DNA of 64,000 bases from the NCBI GenBank assembly GCA_032622095.1, contig CP136061.1, positions 220,383,148 through 220,447,147 on the forward strand, in the 5' to 3' direction. Numbering within the stretch: the stretch's first letter is position 1; each line of letters starts with the position of its first letter. The notes under the pieces are model-generated. The model was not told the origin of the DNA. It was given only the letters and a program-made list of their open reading frames with translations, and made no database searches. Below, piece by piece: positions 11,271 through 23,785 of this stretch. The stretch comes from Siphonodentalium dalli (Eukaryota > Mollusca > Scaphopoda > Gadilida > Siphonodentaliidae). The position numbers were made by a program, and so were the translations under genes.

Positions 11271-12590
11271 CCGGTTGTAACTGATCTTTATTTCATAGAG
11301 GCTGTATTGTAATATGTATAAGTCAACTGGTTACGTAAAACCAATGTTATATCCCAAAATAACGAGTTGAAAATCTTGTATATCACATGAAAAAACTGGA
11401 ACTTAATGCCTTTTTAACGAATCAAAATAGTTAATAGAAGCTTTAAAATGCACACATTTCCATTGTTGGCTGATACGCTTCACAACCATATACGATAGTA
11501 TTGCGCGCTCGAGCGGCAGACGGGAAATATAGTCCCCCAATTGCCTCTTTGTTTTTTTGGTTCTATGTTGGTTAGTGTAACGAAGTTGGACAATAATTTA
11601 ACTTTAATGAACAAAGCAATAATTTTGCATTGTCTTGTGTTGTTGCCATGTGCGGCTTTACGAAATAGTATTAATCCGCCTGAGTCAACGTAAAGTCATT
11701 TCTTGGCACGCTGCCAAGTTGGCGGGAAGCCAACGCTTATTTGCCACTAGTGAGAGATAAGAAATATCTAATGGCTTTTTCAATGATATAATAGGTGTTA
11801 CATTTTCTGTTATGAGATAGTTCACTGAAAGAATTAACTAGCTGCACGGCCGTTCGGAAATTTCCCAATCCTAACCATGCCCAATATCAGAGAACTAAGC
11901 TGATACACACACGTACATTAATACACCGTCTTGATAGATATAAATTCAATGCATATTTACGGTGTGCTTCGGGACGAAAATGTTGAATATAATAGAACAA
12001 ATTTGTAATTTGTTTTTTAATTCCAAACGTTTATGTATTCCATGTCTTAACTTGGACGTACACATGAACAAGTTAATTCATATCCATTGAGAAACAATGG
12101 AGAAAACGGGACATAACATCCCGGTTACACAATTTTTTGGGAGCCCGTGTTGTCCCAATTAACGTCTGTTAATATATTTGAGCTGGTTTGATGCGATAAG
12201 GTGTGATTGTTATAGAATTGGCAACACAACACCAATCCATCTTTTCTATTCTATTTATTACTGTCAAAACTTTATGTTAAATGTTTATATATGTATTAAC
12301 ATTGGAATAGAATATGTTTACACTAACATAACCACCGGTAATTTGACAGCTATTTGGGCTAATGTTTACTCATACTGGTAAACCGAAACACATACACTGG
12401 CACGATAAGAGTTATTACCCTACACTATAGATCTCCTCTGTGTAAAATACCAACGCACGTTGAGTAGAGATCAACCTACCGCGTAAAGTAACTGGTTGAT
12501 TGGTCCAAGCAGACTCAATTGGACGGATGGAACGGCAAGTTACATACCTAACTCTACCATAGTAATTATGACGTGAAATTGTCAACATAT
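11271..12590. other. No feature recognised
   Basis: Frames are at most 67-74 codons and unrecognised. No clear repeat structure. Confidence 0.35.
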
Positions 12591-13300
12591 TGTACCATGC
12601 TGACGCACCACACCCATTATGGCATCGCAAATGTGGCACGTGTCATTTGAACCTAGTCTAAGTTAACTAAAGACACACATATAAATGATTATTAGTTGCA
12701 GACGTTACATTTCCCGAACCGCGTGATTCCAAGTCAACAACGCCAATCAGAACTCACTAGTAATGTCCCCAAGATAAAAGGGCATACGATTGAAGCGATT
12801 GAGGTCATTTGGGGGAAGCTTGCACGCCTCCCGGAAATAACATTTCGACGATCCTACCATATATAGACTCAGTATGTCGGTATGACTCTTAGTGTACATG
12901 AAGGGATCACTCTAAAAGGGTGCTGACGGGAACACACGTTTTGAAAAGGTGACGATGGGTATACACAGGGTTTGCTATCGGCACGAAGACAATCATGGCA
13001 TCTGTCTTACTGAGGCAATTTATTTTCAGTTCATTCTAATTGTCATTGGAACTTAAAACTATTGGTTTAGCAGAAATCGTGACAGACGAAAAAATTAGAC
13101 ATAATTTAGAACCAGACTCCAAACCTAGTGTATACTCTTCACCACAGCTCAGCGAACGTGTGTACCCACACTTCAGCACTTTGTTTATGTGAAAGTGACC
13201 ACTACGCCCGATATGTATGTTTACACAAACTGTAATACAACACACCCATTATGAAATCGCTAATGTGGTACAGGCTTACGTGTGACTTTAACCATTGGAA
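12591..13300. repeat. Repeat cluster with two direct copies and a relative of 2.3 kb
   Basis: CACACCCATTATGGCATCGC at 12609 recurs as CACACCCATTATGAAATCGC at 13241, each followed by AATGTGGxAC. Between them, 12.89-13.23 kb resembles 2.34-2.53 kb, with GTGTACCC and TTCAGCAC motifs followed by GAAAGTGACC. No gene is supported. Confidence 0.45.
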
Positions 13301-13783
13301 CCCAATTTGAACATTGTTTATTCGACAGCATGGCGTGGGCTTTGACTGGGTATTGTTTTATTCAAAGAAGTCGAATTCTTATTTTTCTGTGTCACCACGC
13401 CTAATCTGTAGAAGTGTTGCTTTGATGTGTTTTCTGGAAATCACCAATCCACACTGTTTTTCTTTTTGTCACGATGCGAATAACCTCCGCATATATGTTG
13501 TGTGGGTTTCCTCTCAACTAGAATGCTTTAAACATATTTGGTTTGTGTAAAGAAATACATATTTCGGGGGATTGGTGAACAAATTCTTAAAACTTACACG
13601 AAACTCAGCTCCCCGCACGTAAATATGTATTACAACATATTACAGTAACAATTACTTACAAAATCGAGTATGGCAACTGGATGAATATAATGAATCCATA
13701 AACATGATATTCTAACACTTGGTATGTGAGAGTTTTGAAGATTGTGGGTCATTCATTATAAATCAAAAGTTTATTGTTAGGGT
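13301..13783. other. No feature recognised
   Basis: A 78-codon plus-strand frame at 13314-13550 has no recognised motif. No repeat partner found. Confidence 0.3.
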
Positions 13784-14386
13784 ATATTCACATAGATCTG
13801 CGGACGCTCGTGCGACCAGAGTTAACTATGTATAAGGTCTGACCGCTTGCTAACCATGACTCAGTTCAATTGCTTCTCTCTAATCTGGTGGAAGCCACTT
13901 CTTTATCGAGGGTGATTGGTCCACAATAAACTGTTTACTAATTCAAACCAAATGACAACAATAATGCATGACTTTGTGTCAAAATATTTTCAAAAACCTT
14001 TCAAATTACAGTAAGCGATATTACTCAGAATTCGACCTTGAAATGTATTTTTAAATATGTATGCTTTTTTTTTTAGTAAGTAATGCTTTATTCTCAGCCA
14101 ATAGTCACGGCACATGAGAAAACAAATATATAAACTCTTAAATGTTTCACACAGACACTGGCTTTTTCTTACAAACTTCTCGGATTAGTCACGGCGAAAT
14201 ATACGTGATTGTACCTCCTACCGCCCACAATGGTTACTTTGAGGGGACTATTAATGTAATGCGGAAGGTTTCTCGTAATGTCATACAATCAGCAATAACC
14301 GTGACGCGACCGCTTTCGTGACATGAATTGAATTAGGTGGTCGCATATTGTTACCGTAGTGTATATCATATGCCCTATGTGAATAT
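13784..14386. mobile_element. Possible TIR element
   Basis: ATATTCACATAG at 13784-13795 has a perfect complement at 14375-14386. The next bases match poorly and no target duplication is clear. The 12-base motif also occurs in family B repeats, so the pairing may reflect fragments of that family rather than the termini of one element. Confidence 0.3.
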
Positions 14387-14683
14387 TTAGGCCCCCAAAA
14401 TGTCGAACTACGGCGATAATTAGATTACATTGACTGCAATGACACATAAATGTTCAGTCACCAAGGCTATCAAGACAATGACACATAGCTCTGCTTTAAC
14501 CTATGGCACACCATAAACGTTGTCGGGTAAGGTCTCACCGCAGCGTCTGTGGGCTTGCCACTTTTCTCCACCTGCGAATTCCCCCACCTGCGTTATAACA
14601 TCGCAGAGTCTCCGGTTGCAATTATACGGTATAGGCTTTCATTAAAATTCCATTTTAAAAATTGTTTCCTACATGTACGTTAA

Positions 14684-15032
14684 CCTCTTCGCTGCTAAAT
14701 GACGTTATGACGTCGTGTGCTGGACTGTTGACGTTATTGCCATTTTCCAGAGGAAAATATAAATGGAATATCACAAGAAACATAAAAATTACTCAATTGA
14801 AAGACTATTATCGTTCACAATCGTGGAACATCATACACTGTTTGAAACTTCGAGATACAGTTATTCCGATGCACCAATCTCTGAGTTCCAGTTATGTATA
14901 ATGGCCTACTGCTTGTGTGCAGAAGTAGGTCCGTAGTATCTACGGACCATATAGCACAGGGCGTGCACTTTTACGTCCGTAATAGTTACGGACGTGTCCG
15001 TAATAGTTACGGACGTCATAACAGTGAAGAGG
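14684..15032. mobile_element. TTAA-flanked MITE, family T2, with three dyads
   Basis: Bounded by TTAA at 14680-14683 and 15033-15036. The ends are CCTCTTCGCTGCTAAATGACG on the left and CAGTGAAGAGG on the right, an inverted pair. The right half holds three perfect dyads: 14928-14948 (GGTCCGTAG arms), 14973-14995 (ACGTCCGTAA arms) and 14996-15014 (GTCCGTAA arms), each with a 3-base loop. Two short frames inside are unrecognised. TTAA targeting suggests a piggyBac-type transposase acted in trans. Confidence 0.75.
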
Positions 15033-15036
15033 TTAA

Positions 15037-15367
15037 CAACGTAACTCGTAACTCATTTTATGTAACTCTTGCAAGTTATCTTTGCTCAAATCTAAACAAT
15101 AGTGCGCGTTGTTTGGTTTGCAGTTATCGCCATTTTGTCAGCACGTGTAGTTAAATAGCTTCAAGCAAAGTAATTATTGTAATAATGCCTATTCAAGTTA
15201 AAAGCCTTATATAAACTGAAGTTGTTGATTCCAGAGAAACCAGATAAGCATTATAATGTCAATATCTGTATTGTTAATGTTCTTTCTTTTACCCATAAAG
15301 TATAATATATAATGATTATAACTTTGTGAGGCAGAGAAACACAAATAACAGTAGCTAAATATATGCT
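15037..15367. other. No feature recognised
   Basis: AT-rich spacer between the T2 element and the microsatellite-headed array. Confidence 0.35.
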
Positions 15368-15426
15368 AACTATATAGGAGACTCCGTGCGGACTTCTACT
15401 GTATCATCTATATCTATATTTGCGAA

Positions 15427-15481
<55 letters not shown>

Positions 15482-17560
15482 GTTCTATAGAAATTCACAG
15501 GGGACCATCTAGATGATGCCAAAGGGGTCTACTAGGAGTAGCTTTTTACGAGAAAGATAATGGTCGGGGTTAGAATTTTCTAAAGTGACGCCGTTGTTGT
15601 CAGGGGCAGAAAAGGGGGAGGGGCAGGAACAAAAATTGTCGCCGATTGCCACCAAACTTATACATAATAATCCCCATGATATGAGGAATCTAATGGTGTG
15701 GTTTAAATATGGCAAAAGTCGCGCCGTTCGCGTCAGGGGTGCCCGGAAGGGAGAGGGGCAGATGTTTTTTCTGTCGCCGATTTCCACCAAACTTATATAT
15801 AATCATCCCCATGATATGAAAAAAACAACGGTGTGGTTTAAAAGTGGCGTCGTTCGAGTCAGGGATGCACGGAAGGGGAGAGGGGCACCAAAATTGAAAA
15901 ACTAATTTTAGCGCCGATCTCCACCAAATTGATATATATTCTTCTACATGATATAAGAAATCTAATTGTGCGAATTAACAACGCCAAACCAATGATATGA
16001 AAAAACCAACGGTGTGGTTTTAAAGTGGCGTCGTTCGAGCCAGGGATGCACGGAAGGGGAGAGGGGCACCAAAATTGAAAAACTTATTTTAGCGCCGATC
16101 TCCACCAAATTTATATATATTCTTCTTCATTATACAAGGAATCAAATTGTGCGCTTTAACAGCGCCAAATTGTTGTCTTTTGATTGAGAGATTGGGAGGG
16201 GTGGGCACTAAATTTGATAATAATTGGTTTAGTCGCCGATTGCCACCACACTTGAACAAAATCATCCCCATGGTATGAGGAGTCTAATGGTGTTGCTTAT
16301 ATATGTCAAATGTGGCCTCATTCGAGTCAGGGTTGCATTGAAAGGGACAGGGGCACCAAAATTGATGCACAATTTTTTTGCGCCAATTTCCACCAAATTG
16401 ATACACGTTTTTATCCAAGATACGAGGAATCTAATCGTGTGATTTAAAGACGCCATAGTGGTGCTGTTTGTTTGAGAGATGGGGATTGGCACCAAATTTT
16501 ATTAAAAAAAAATTGGTTAGTCGCCGATTATCACCAAACTTATAAACAATCATCTCCATGATATCAGGAGTATAATCGTGTGGTTTAAGGGTGTCATAAG
16601 TTGGGCCATTCAAGTCAGTGATGAATATAGATGAGAGGGACACAACAAATTATATCTATATGTTTAGTGCCGATTTCCACCAGATTGATACATATTCTTC
16701 TCTGTGATACGAGGAATCTTATCGTGTCGTTTAGATACACCAAAACGTGTGCACTATGGGTGAGAGATATGGGGACCTTAAATTTGATACGAATTGATAT
16801 ACTCGCCAATTTTCACCAATTTCATATATATGCATCTCTAATATATAATGAGTCTTAGTGTGTGCAGATTGAGACTGAAATAGGGACGGTGGGTCACCAA
16901 GACTGATACACAATATTTTTAGTACTAATTACCATCAAATTCAGACATGTTCTTCTCAAATGATACAATAAATCAATTCGTGCTGTCTGTCTGTCTTTAT
17001 GTCTGTCTGTGTGCGTTCTATATATAACTTCACGCGGTACAATCGAGATGGCACCAAGACGTTCTAAGAGGGGTAGCTGTTTACAAGGAAGATAACGGTG
17101 CGGGTAAATATTTTCTAAAATGACGCTGTTGGTGTCAGGGGAAGAAAAAGGGGAGGTCGGCAAAATAAAAAATATATCGTGAAATAGTTTTGTCGCCGAT
17201 TTCCACCAAACGAATACATAATCACCTTCGCAATATGGCGTTGTTCGAGTCAACGTTGCATCAACAATTGATTTAATAAACTATTTTTAGCCCAGATTTC
17301 CACCAAATTTATATATTATTCTTCTCTATGATACGAGGAATATCGTCGTATGATTTAAAGACGTCAAATTGCTGTCGGTTGGGTGAGAGATATGGGTCAT
17401 AACTATTCTCAGAATTTGTTCAGTTGCTGATTACCACCAAACATATATATAATCATCGCCAGTATATCATGCACACATGAGTCTAATGGGAGTGGTTTAA
17501 ATATGTCCAAAGAGGCAAACGCTGGTACAAATTTATTTGGCACAAATTTCCACTGAATTC
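15368..17560. repeat. Degenerate tandem array, about 135-150-bp unit, two blocks
   Basis: The repeating core reads GCCGATTTCCACCAAACTTA, then TAATCATCCCCATGATATGA, then a GTGTGGTTTAAA block and a TTCGAGTCAGGG block. I count about 14 cores, near 15641, 15775, 15911, 16091, 16234, 16380, 16520, 16668, 16803, 16925, 17192, 17291, 17425 and 17545. Units alternate between two subtypes. A second block starts near 16982 with the same leader as the first: a CTGT microsatellite, GTTCTATA, a TTCAC stretch, then GGGGTAGCT-like sequence. Short frames inside are products of the array. Confidence 0.75.
15428..15482 (+). repeat. (CTGT)n microsatellite
   Basis: About thirteen perfect CTGT units head the first array block. 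A shorter, interrupted version at about 16983-17010 heads the second block. Confidence 0.9.
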
Positions 17561-18856
17561 ATACACGTTTTTCTCTAATGATATACCATGAATTATATCA
17601 CATTTGGTGTCGTTTGCGTCGCGGATGGCGAGCGGATATGCACTATCATTGATAAGATTGCTATTCGCCTTTATCCACATATAAGTTATATACGAGTCAC
17701 CCAGGCCATCTCCATATCATTTTACATAGTTTTGGACGTTCACATTTCACAATCCCGACATATGGTGACCCACTTAAGTCACTTGAACAATTATATCTTC
17801 TTAACTGTCATATTTATATGGGAATAGCAATCAGGGCATCACAAAATGAGCTAGCAAAAAGAGATACATAGAAGAGGCATTAAACGTATATTTATCATTC
17901 TATTGAAGAGATACACATATTTGGGCAAACTGATAGATCCCGAACCGTCAGAGGATTGCATATATATTATAACAAAATTGAGTATGTTCCATTCAATACA
18001 GTTTCCACAAAAAGTTACAATTTGTCAAGAGATATGGAAGGCCTGTTCAAAAATAGTGGTCACAGTGTGCAGTCAAATATAGTTTCTTCTGATATACAAG
18101 AAAATGCAGTTAGTAGCAAAAGACTTTTCAGGATCCTCCCAATACTTCACACCTGACAAGGGTTTTATAACAGACTCCTCGACTGATATAAGCAACTCAA
18201 AATCTCGCTCTGTGTCTGGCATATGTAGCTAATATTTATGCGCATCAACATTTCGTTTAAACTGAGAATATTTAGCCAATATATAGCACCATGAACAGAG
18301 GAGCACCTGGAAATTTCTTTAAAACATCTGTATCTTCATGGAGATAGCCAGGTGTCCTCGAGAACTTAGTCCAACCCACTAAATTGATTGATACATCTCA
18401 ATATTTAAAACCCAATTATCATCTTTTATCGAACTAATGTGTTTATGATGTTCATGTATCATATTATAACGTCTAATGTATACGCAGTTGTAAATAAATA
18501 CATACTTCATTATTGTTGGAACGGATTACTCGCGACAAACAGAATGACAATTGACAAGGTGAGCCACTACTTATATCCCAATCATGTTTTATGAATATAC
18601 AATTTATGAGAAAACGTATAACACTTTTAAGCAAGAGCATTCTCTATCCCCAACAAATATCCACAGCATACAGAGGGTTTCTCATCGCATTAACCTGGGC
18701 AACGCCGGGTAACCCTGCTAGTCAATTATATATTCGGAATCAAATGACAAATGACAAAATAATAACGGTATTTTTTCATAACAGCATCGCTTTGCCCTCC
18801 GTCATCAAAGCAAATCATCAGGACCCACCAACATTATAAAAACTTATCAGGACGAC
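17561..18856. other. Mostly unassigned; one possible retroelement tail
   Basis: Frames up to 82 codons are unrecognised. At about 18696-18725 the sequence TGGGCAACGCCGGGTAACCC followed by TGCTAGT resembles the 3' tails of RTE-like repeats in many invertebrates; this is a recollection, not a test. Confidence 0.3.
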
Positions 18857-18860
18857 TTAA

Positions 18861-19332
18861 CCCTTTACCCAACAGAACGGCCCTGTGCCAATGCATTCTC
18901 TTATATATGCGAGTCGACCATAGGTCGCCTCGCATATATAAGAGAATGCATTGGCTTAACACATTCAAAATTATAAAAAAAACCCTTTACCCAACAGAAC
19001 GGCCCTGTGCCAATGCATTCTCTTATATATGCGAGTCGACCATAGGTCGCCTCGCATGTATAAGAGAATGCATTGGCTTAACACATTCAAAATTATAAAA
19101 AAGATATTTTTTAGGCCAATGCATTCTCTTATATATGCTAGGCGACCTATGGTCGACTCGCATATATAAGAGAATGCATTGGCACAGGGCATAACTATAA
19201 CCATCACAATGTGGTCAATGAGCCGGTTCCAATGATATCCACATTTGTATGGTGTTATTGAGACAGACCCAAGATATTTTAGGCTGTTGAAGCTTTATTT
19301 GGCCGGTTTTGGCCGGTTTGTTGGGTAAAGGG
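18861..19332. mobile_element. TTAA-flanked MITE, family T1, copy 2, with a duplicated end
   Basis: TTAA lies at 18857-18860 and 19333-19336, with ends CCCTTTACCCAACA and TGTTGGGTAAAGGG. It is inverted relative to copies 1 and 3. The CCCTTTACCCAACAGAACGG end plus its hairpin occurs twice in tandem (from 18861 and from about 18984), so an internal copy of the terminus exists. The right part carries the shared GGCCGGTTTTGGCCGG block and the CCACAATGTGGTC region. Confidence 0.8.
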
Positions 19333-19336
19333 TTAA

Positions 19337-20187
19337 CACTGTAGGTGTGACATAACAATGGATATAATACCGAAAAATAAAATCAAAAGGTTGCTGATGT
19401 CAAATCTGGACATTCGACGCGGTATACCCGGATGACGGACAACAGCCATGCACGACGTTGGCGGAGAAAGAAAGTGAACTAATTCCCAAATGTTCGTTAC
19501 CATGAACACTTCTTCCTTGGTTTCGTTTTCTCCAATCCGTACACAATTTCTCCACAGAGTAGGGTAGGATAAACAATACATGTACATAAAGAATAAGACC
19601 ACATTACAAATTCATGTAGTACAGTGATGGGACGGCATAATTTAACCAGACTATCTTCCTGCCATTATCCAATATGTTAGTTAAGATGGCCCTGCGTGAG
19701 CCGTGTACAGACAATGTATAGAAGGGCATATATAAGTGATAAAATGGTGTAAGAATTGTTAATTGTTAAATCGATGGTAGAATAAGGGTTAGTTATAATT
19801 GCGGGCATCGATCAGAATTGTAATGAATAAGGCATCAACTGTTCTATAGAATTCAGCGTACACTGGCCACACGATGCTGATGGTTAAATGTTTCTTCGGG
19901 GCGTAATTTGTCGCGTCCCAGTCGTGCAGAAACTGATCAATTCACACTGCAGTGGTAATTAACATTCTAATTTACTGAATTACACACATTAATACCAGTC
20001 TTGAATTCAAATATGTTTAATCAGAATTGCCATGGAAGCGGGAGCATATTTTTTTTACTTGCATCAAACGCATTATGATCACGGACCCCCAGCCGACGTC
20101 GTATAATTTTACAGAGAACACTAGGATTTAACTATCGAACACGCGTCAACCAGTTTTTTCTGGACATTGTTAGCGCGTAAACTTATT
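19337..20187. other. No feature recognised
   Basis: An 89-codon minus-strand frame at 19333-19602 begins in the MITE flank and has no recognised domain. Confidence 0.35.
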
Positions 20188-20191
20188 TTAA

Positions 20192-20585
20192 CCCTTTACC
20201 CAACAAACCGGCCAAAAACGCCCAAATAAAGCTGCAACAGCCTAAATTATCTTGGGTCTGTCTCAATAAAACCATACAAATATGGATATCATTGGAACCG
20301 GCTCGTTGACCACATTGTGATGGTTACAGTTATGCCCTGTGCCAATGCATTCACTTATATATGCGAGTCGACCATAGGTCGCCTCGCATATATAAGAGAA
20401 TGCATTGGCCTAAAAAAAAATCTTTTTTTAACACTTTTTACCATTTTTTCTTACATTCTTTAACAATTTTATAATTTTTAATGTGTTAAGCCAATGCGTT
20501 CTCTTATATATGCGAGGCGACCTATGGTCGACTCGCATATATAAGAGAATGCATTGGCACAGGGCCGTTCTGTTGGGTAAAGGGT
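20192..20585. mobile_element. TTAA-flanked MITE, family T1, copy 3
   Basis: TTAA lies at 20188-20191 and 20586-20589, with CCCTTTACCCAACA and TGTTGGGTAAAGGG ends. It is closely similar to copy 1 in the same orientation, including hairpins at 20341-20409 and 20490-20558 and the AT-rich TTTAACACTTTTTACC spacer between them. Confidence 0.8.
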
Positions 20586-20589
20586 TTAA

Positions 20590-21104
20590 GGTGGCGCTGA
20601 GTTCAACGATATTCCCATACACTCAAATATATGACATTTTCGCACAGATGGAAATATATGTCATTGTTTTAGGAACTATAAGTACTGCTAAGACGCAAAT
20701 GGAGATAGCTCATACCTCAGAATTAAATGAGATGTTTTTGAACCTCAATTTTATTTAAAAAAAACAAAACAAAAAGACTGCATTAGATCAAACTGTAGCT
20801 GAATCGTTATCACAAAACATAACGCTGACAGTGTGCTCCAGTACTCTCCCTGTTTATTAGTTCAAACACATTCACTATGGTAACCTACACAAATTTAAAA
20901 TCAGGAAGTGTTGTTTTAAGGAAGTGATCAAAATTATTTTAAAGCTACATGGCGGTTTGCTCTCCAAATTACGAATATTATTCGCTTTTAACTTTTCCCC
21001 GGTATCGAAGTAGGTCGATAAATATCTTAACTACCTTCTACAAGTATTCTGTAACCAAAAAAGACGCATTGGAGTACCGTAATGAAATATGCAAAGTTCT
21101 TTAT
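20590..21104. other. No feature recognised
   Basis: A 93-codon plus-strand frame (20949-21230) runs into the family D fragment and is therefore not supported as a gene. Confidence 0.35.
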
Positions 21105-21240
21105 GAACAATGTGTTTGGGTCCCAAACAAAAAACAGCCATTTGCACGGCATGGAATGGAAGAGAGCGTTCCGTGTTATGCTATTCCTGATATGGTAGTA
21201 ATAAAGAGCGGTTTTTTTTACTTGAAATGAAAATGGCTGG
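21105..21240 (-). repeat. Family D repeat fragment
   Basis: Contains GTCCCAAxCAAAxAACAGCCA, TTGCACGGCATGGAA and CCTGATATGGxAGxAATAAAG. The same blocks occur at 47.90-48.05 kb. Their complement CGCTCTTTATTxxTTCCATA occurs in the longer copies at 23.3 and 33.1 kb. Confidence 0.55.
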
Positions 21241-22476
21241 AAAATAGTTGTGTCTTTGGCAAGTGTTTCTCAAAGCACACGAAGCCGGCATACCAATATT
21301 TCGTGTATTTATCGACTCATCGTATCCGTCCCTCCAAATTTGGAAGTTCGAATGAGCCATGTCGGTTTAATACTATCTTTTTTCTGGAAAATAAACCAAT
21401 ACTTGCATTAGATAAGTACCACTAACTTTTCGACGAGTCCATCCATTTCAGGATGCAGCTCCATTTCTGGAAGATTAAGTTTCTGACAAATTTGCCATGA
21501 CCATCAATATTGAGATTAGCCATCTCTATGATACCAAGGTTTGTGAAAATTGTTCCACCCTCACATTAATATCAGTTCTCCAGTTGTCAATTTTGAAATT
21601 GTATCCCACTGGATCGTAACTACAGTATACTGCACATTATTTACGAACTGTTGAAATTCAACGATGCGTGATTCGTGAATCAAAACTGGGTGAGATATTT
21701 TGAGTAGAGAAATATAGAAGCAAATTTTTCTGCTGTTGATGAATTCTTCAGAAAATAACAACAGTTTAGTGGATTATCATATTCCCGATGAGATTTAACA
21801 ATGCTACTTTTGAGACAATACAAACCTGGATACCATGACCAACCGATTTCGTTAGTCTGTTTGTGACACTAAGTTTGTTCATTGTCAAAGAAAATAACTT
21901 ATACAATCGATGATAGTCTTGTACTAATAACAGTAACGCGATGCTGCACCGACAGTTATATAAAGGTCTAAAAGTATAGCACCAGCTAGTGACTTCACTC
22001 GACTTATAGTTGTCACATCCAATTAATGAAACATAAATGTTGTCTGTATGCACAAGAGAAGTAAATGTATGTGCTGAATTTTTCTCATAACTTTAAAAAA
22101 CGTTATTTCGTCATCTATTTAATCTTCCCATCATGATGTTCTTCCTTTGTCTCATGCTTGTCTTTCTTTCACTTCTCACTTACCATTATGTACACTGTAC
22201 TGGCTAGAAGGCTCTATATAAACACATAATGCTTGTTGCCTAATCCTCTTCCTACCTTCAATTGGTTGTCATTTCAAATAAGTTAATTTAAGTCGGGAAA
22301 ATTCTGGAAAGCCAGGAATTGTTGTTTGGATGAATGGTGCAAAATGGACACGAGAATACTTATCTAAAAAAAGAGGCATTGCTTGAATTGGTTAAGTCTT
22401 GTAGTATTACAATGTTTCATTTGTTTGAAGGTGTAGTCTTATTTATGGTTTTGAAATATTTGCCTTCAGCGATACT
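21241..22476. other. No feature recognised
   Basis: Unrecognised minus-strand frames of 66 and 95 codons only. No repeat partner noted. Confidence 0.35.
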
Positions 22477-22480
22477 TTAA

Positions 22481-22730
22481 CCCATGACTGGAGATTCCTG
22501 AAATTTTGCGAAAACCATGTTCCAGTGTATTCTCTTATGTATGTGATTCTCCCATAGACAGCATCGCATATATAAGAGACTACATTGGCCTAACAATATT
22601 TACATTTATATTGTAAGCCAGTGCATTCTCTTACATGCGAGGCCCCATATGGGCGACTCGCATATAAGATAGTTCACTGGCAAAGGGTCTTTAGTGCTGC
22701 ACCACCAGCGTAGCTCCCGCCACGAAAGAG
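22481..22730. mobile_element. Divergent TTAA-flanked MITE related to family T1
   Basis: TTAA lies at 22477-22480 and 22731-22734. The interior has two degraded hairpins with the family T1 arm CCAGTGCATTCTCTTA and GCGAGTCGCC-like centres. The right end (complement CTCTTTCGTGGCGGGAG) differs from T1 ends, and the two ends match each other poorly. This is either an old relative or a different family that captured the hairpin. Confidence 0.6.
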
Positions 22731-22734
22731 TTAA

Positions 22735-23283
22735 GGACCAAACGTAGGTTATGCTAACATTTCCTGATATTTCAAAATGATTTTTCTCTAAATATGTGTG
22801 ACATTTGGTACAAGCAATTAGTGTGACGCCATACACAAGAACCATCAACTCACTGGAAGTATAATGCCATTTAATAAACGTTTATGGCATGTAAAATATT
22901 CAACTTTTCGCTGCTTTCAGGTACCAAGAACTTCTCTAAAATAGAACTGTTTTCAAATTTGCAGCATATATGACCATGATAACATATTTGAATATTATAA
23001 GAAACTGTTATTCTTGATTCAAGAAACTTCATAATTAATGTTAGTTAAAATGACAACCAACCATAAATAATGTTCCATTTTTGATAATTTTCGTGTTACA
23101 CCTGCTGATCAATGAAACGTTTGTCAGAAATGAGTTTTGTGTCATATGTCCATAGACAAGTCCCCTGCTGACCAGGTATCTCTAATAGTGTGGCATGTTT
23201 GCAGTTGATTGCTCCCTGTTTGAGTGTAATAGTCTGCATTTAAAAGTTTGTTTTCATTTTGGCTGACCTATATGTGACCACTT
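22735..23283. other. No feature recognised
   Basis: AT-rich spacer without open frames of note. Confidence 0.35.
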
Positions 23284-23785
23284 AAAGGCACGTGCGGCCT
23301 TCGTTGTCGAAAATATTCATATTTGTTCCAATCACCGTAAACAGAAAAAACATTAAAACGCATACAGTTTCGTTCATATATACCATGACCATCGCGTAAA
23401 CAGCATGTTATCATAAAGACCTACTATATTTTACATAAGCAAGAGCCTGATTGTGTTACAGAAGACAGCACAATGCTACTGGCTAATCACACAAATGGCA
23501 TAAACGCTCTTTATTACTTCCATATCAGGAATTCACCAACAAAGAACGCTCTTTATGTTTACCACCATAATATAAACAAACACCAGAAAAGTAACTTTTG
23601 ATTCTTTTGTTTACATAACAATGGTCAAACATATTACAATAACATACTGGTTATGCGATATTTCTTATTTGTATACGGACAAATTCTGTCTACATTTTGA
23701 TGTTCTTTCTGTTTGTGGCGGTTTTTGACGGGTGGAAATATTTTCACAGGATACCCACCGCCAAGGCCAACCGTACCTTTAATTC
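23284..23785 (+). repeat. Family D repeat, long copy 1
   Basis: Starts AAAGGCACGTGCGGCCTTCG and ends ATACCCACCGCCAAGGCC. Shares ATATTCATATTTGTTC, CAAGAGCCTG, GTGTTACAGAAG, AACGCTCTTTATTA and CTCTTTATGTTTACCA, in order, with 33.13-33.59 kb. No coding capacity is conserved between the copies, so this is an interspersed repeat. Confidence 0.7.

Noticed and set aside
13784-14386. Treating ATATTCACATAG and its complement as proven transposon termini
   Set aside because: The motif also belongs to family B and the adjacent bases do not pair, so it is kept only as a low-confidence feature.
20949-21230. 93-codon plus-strand frame considered as a small gene
   Set aside because: Its 3' half is a family D repeat, and the relative at 47.9 kb does not preserve the frame.
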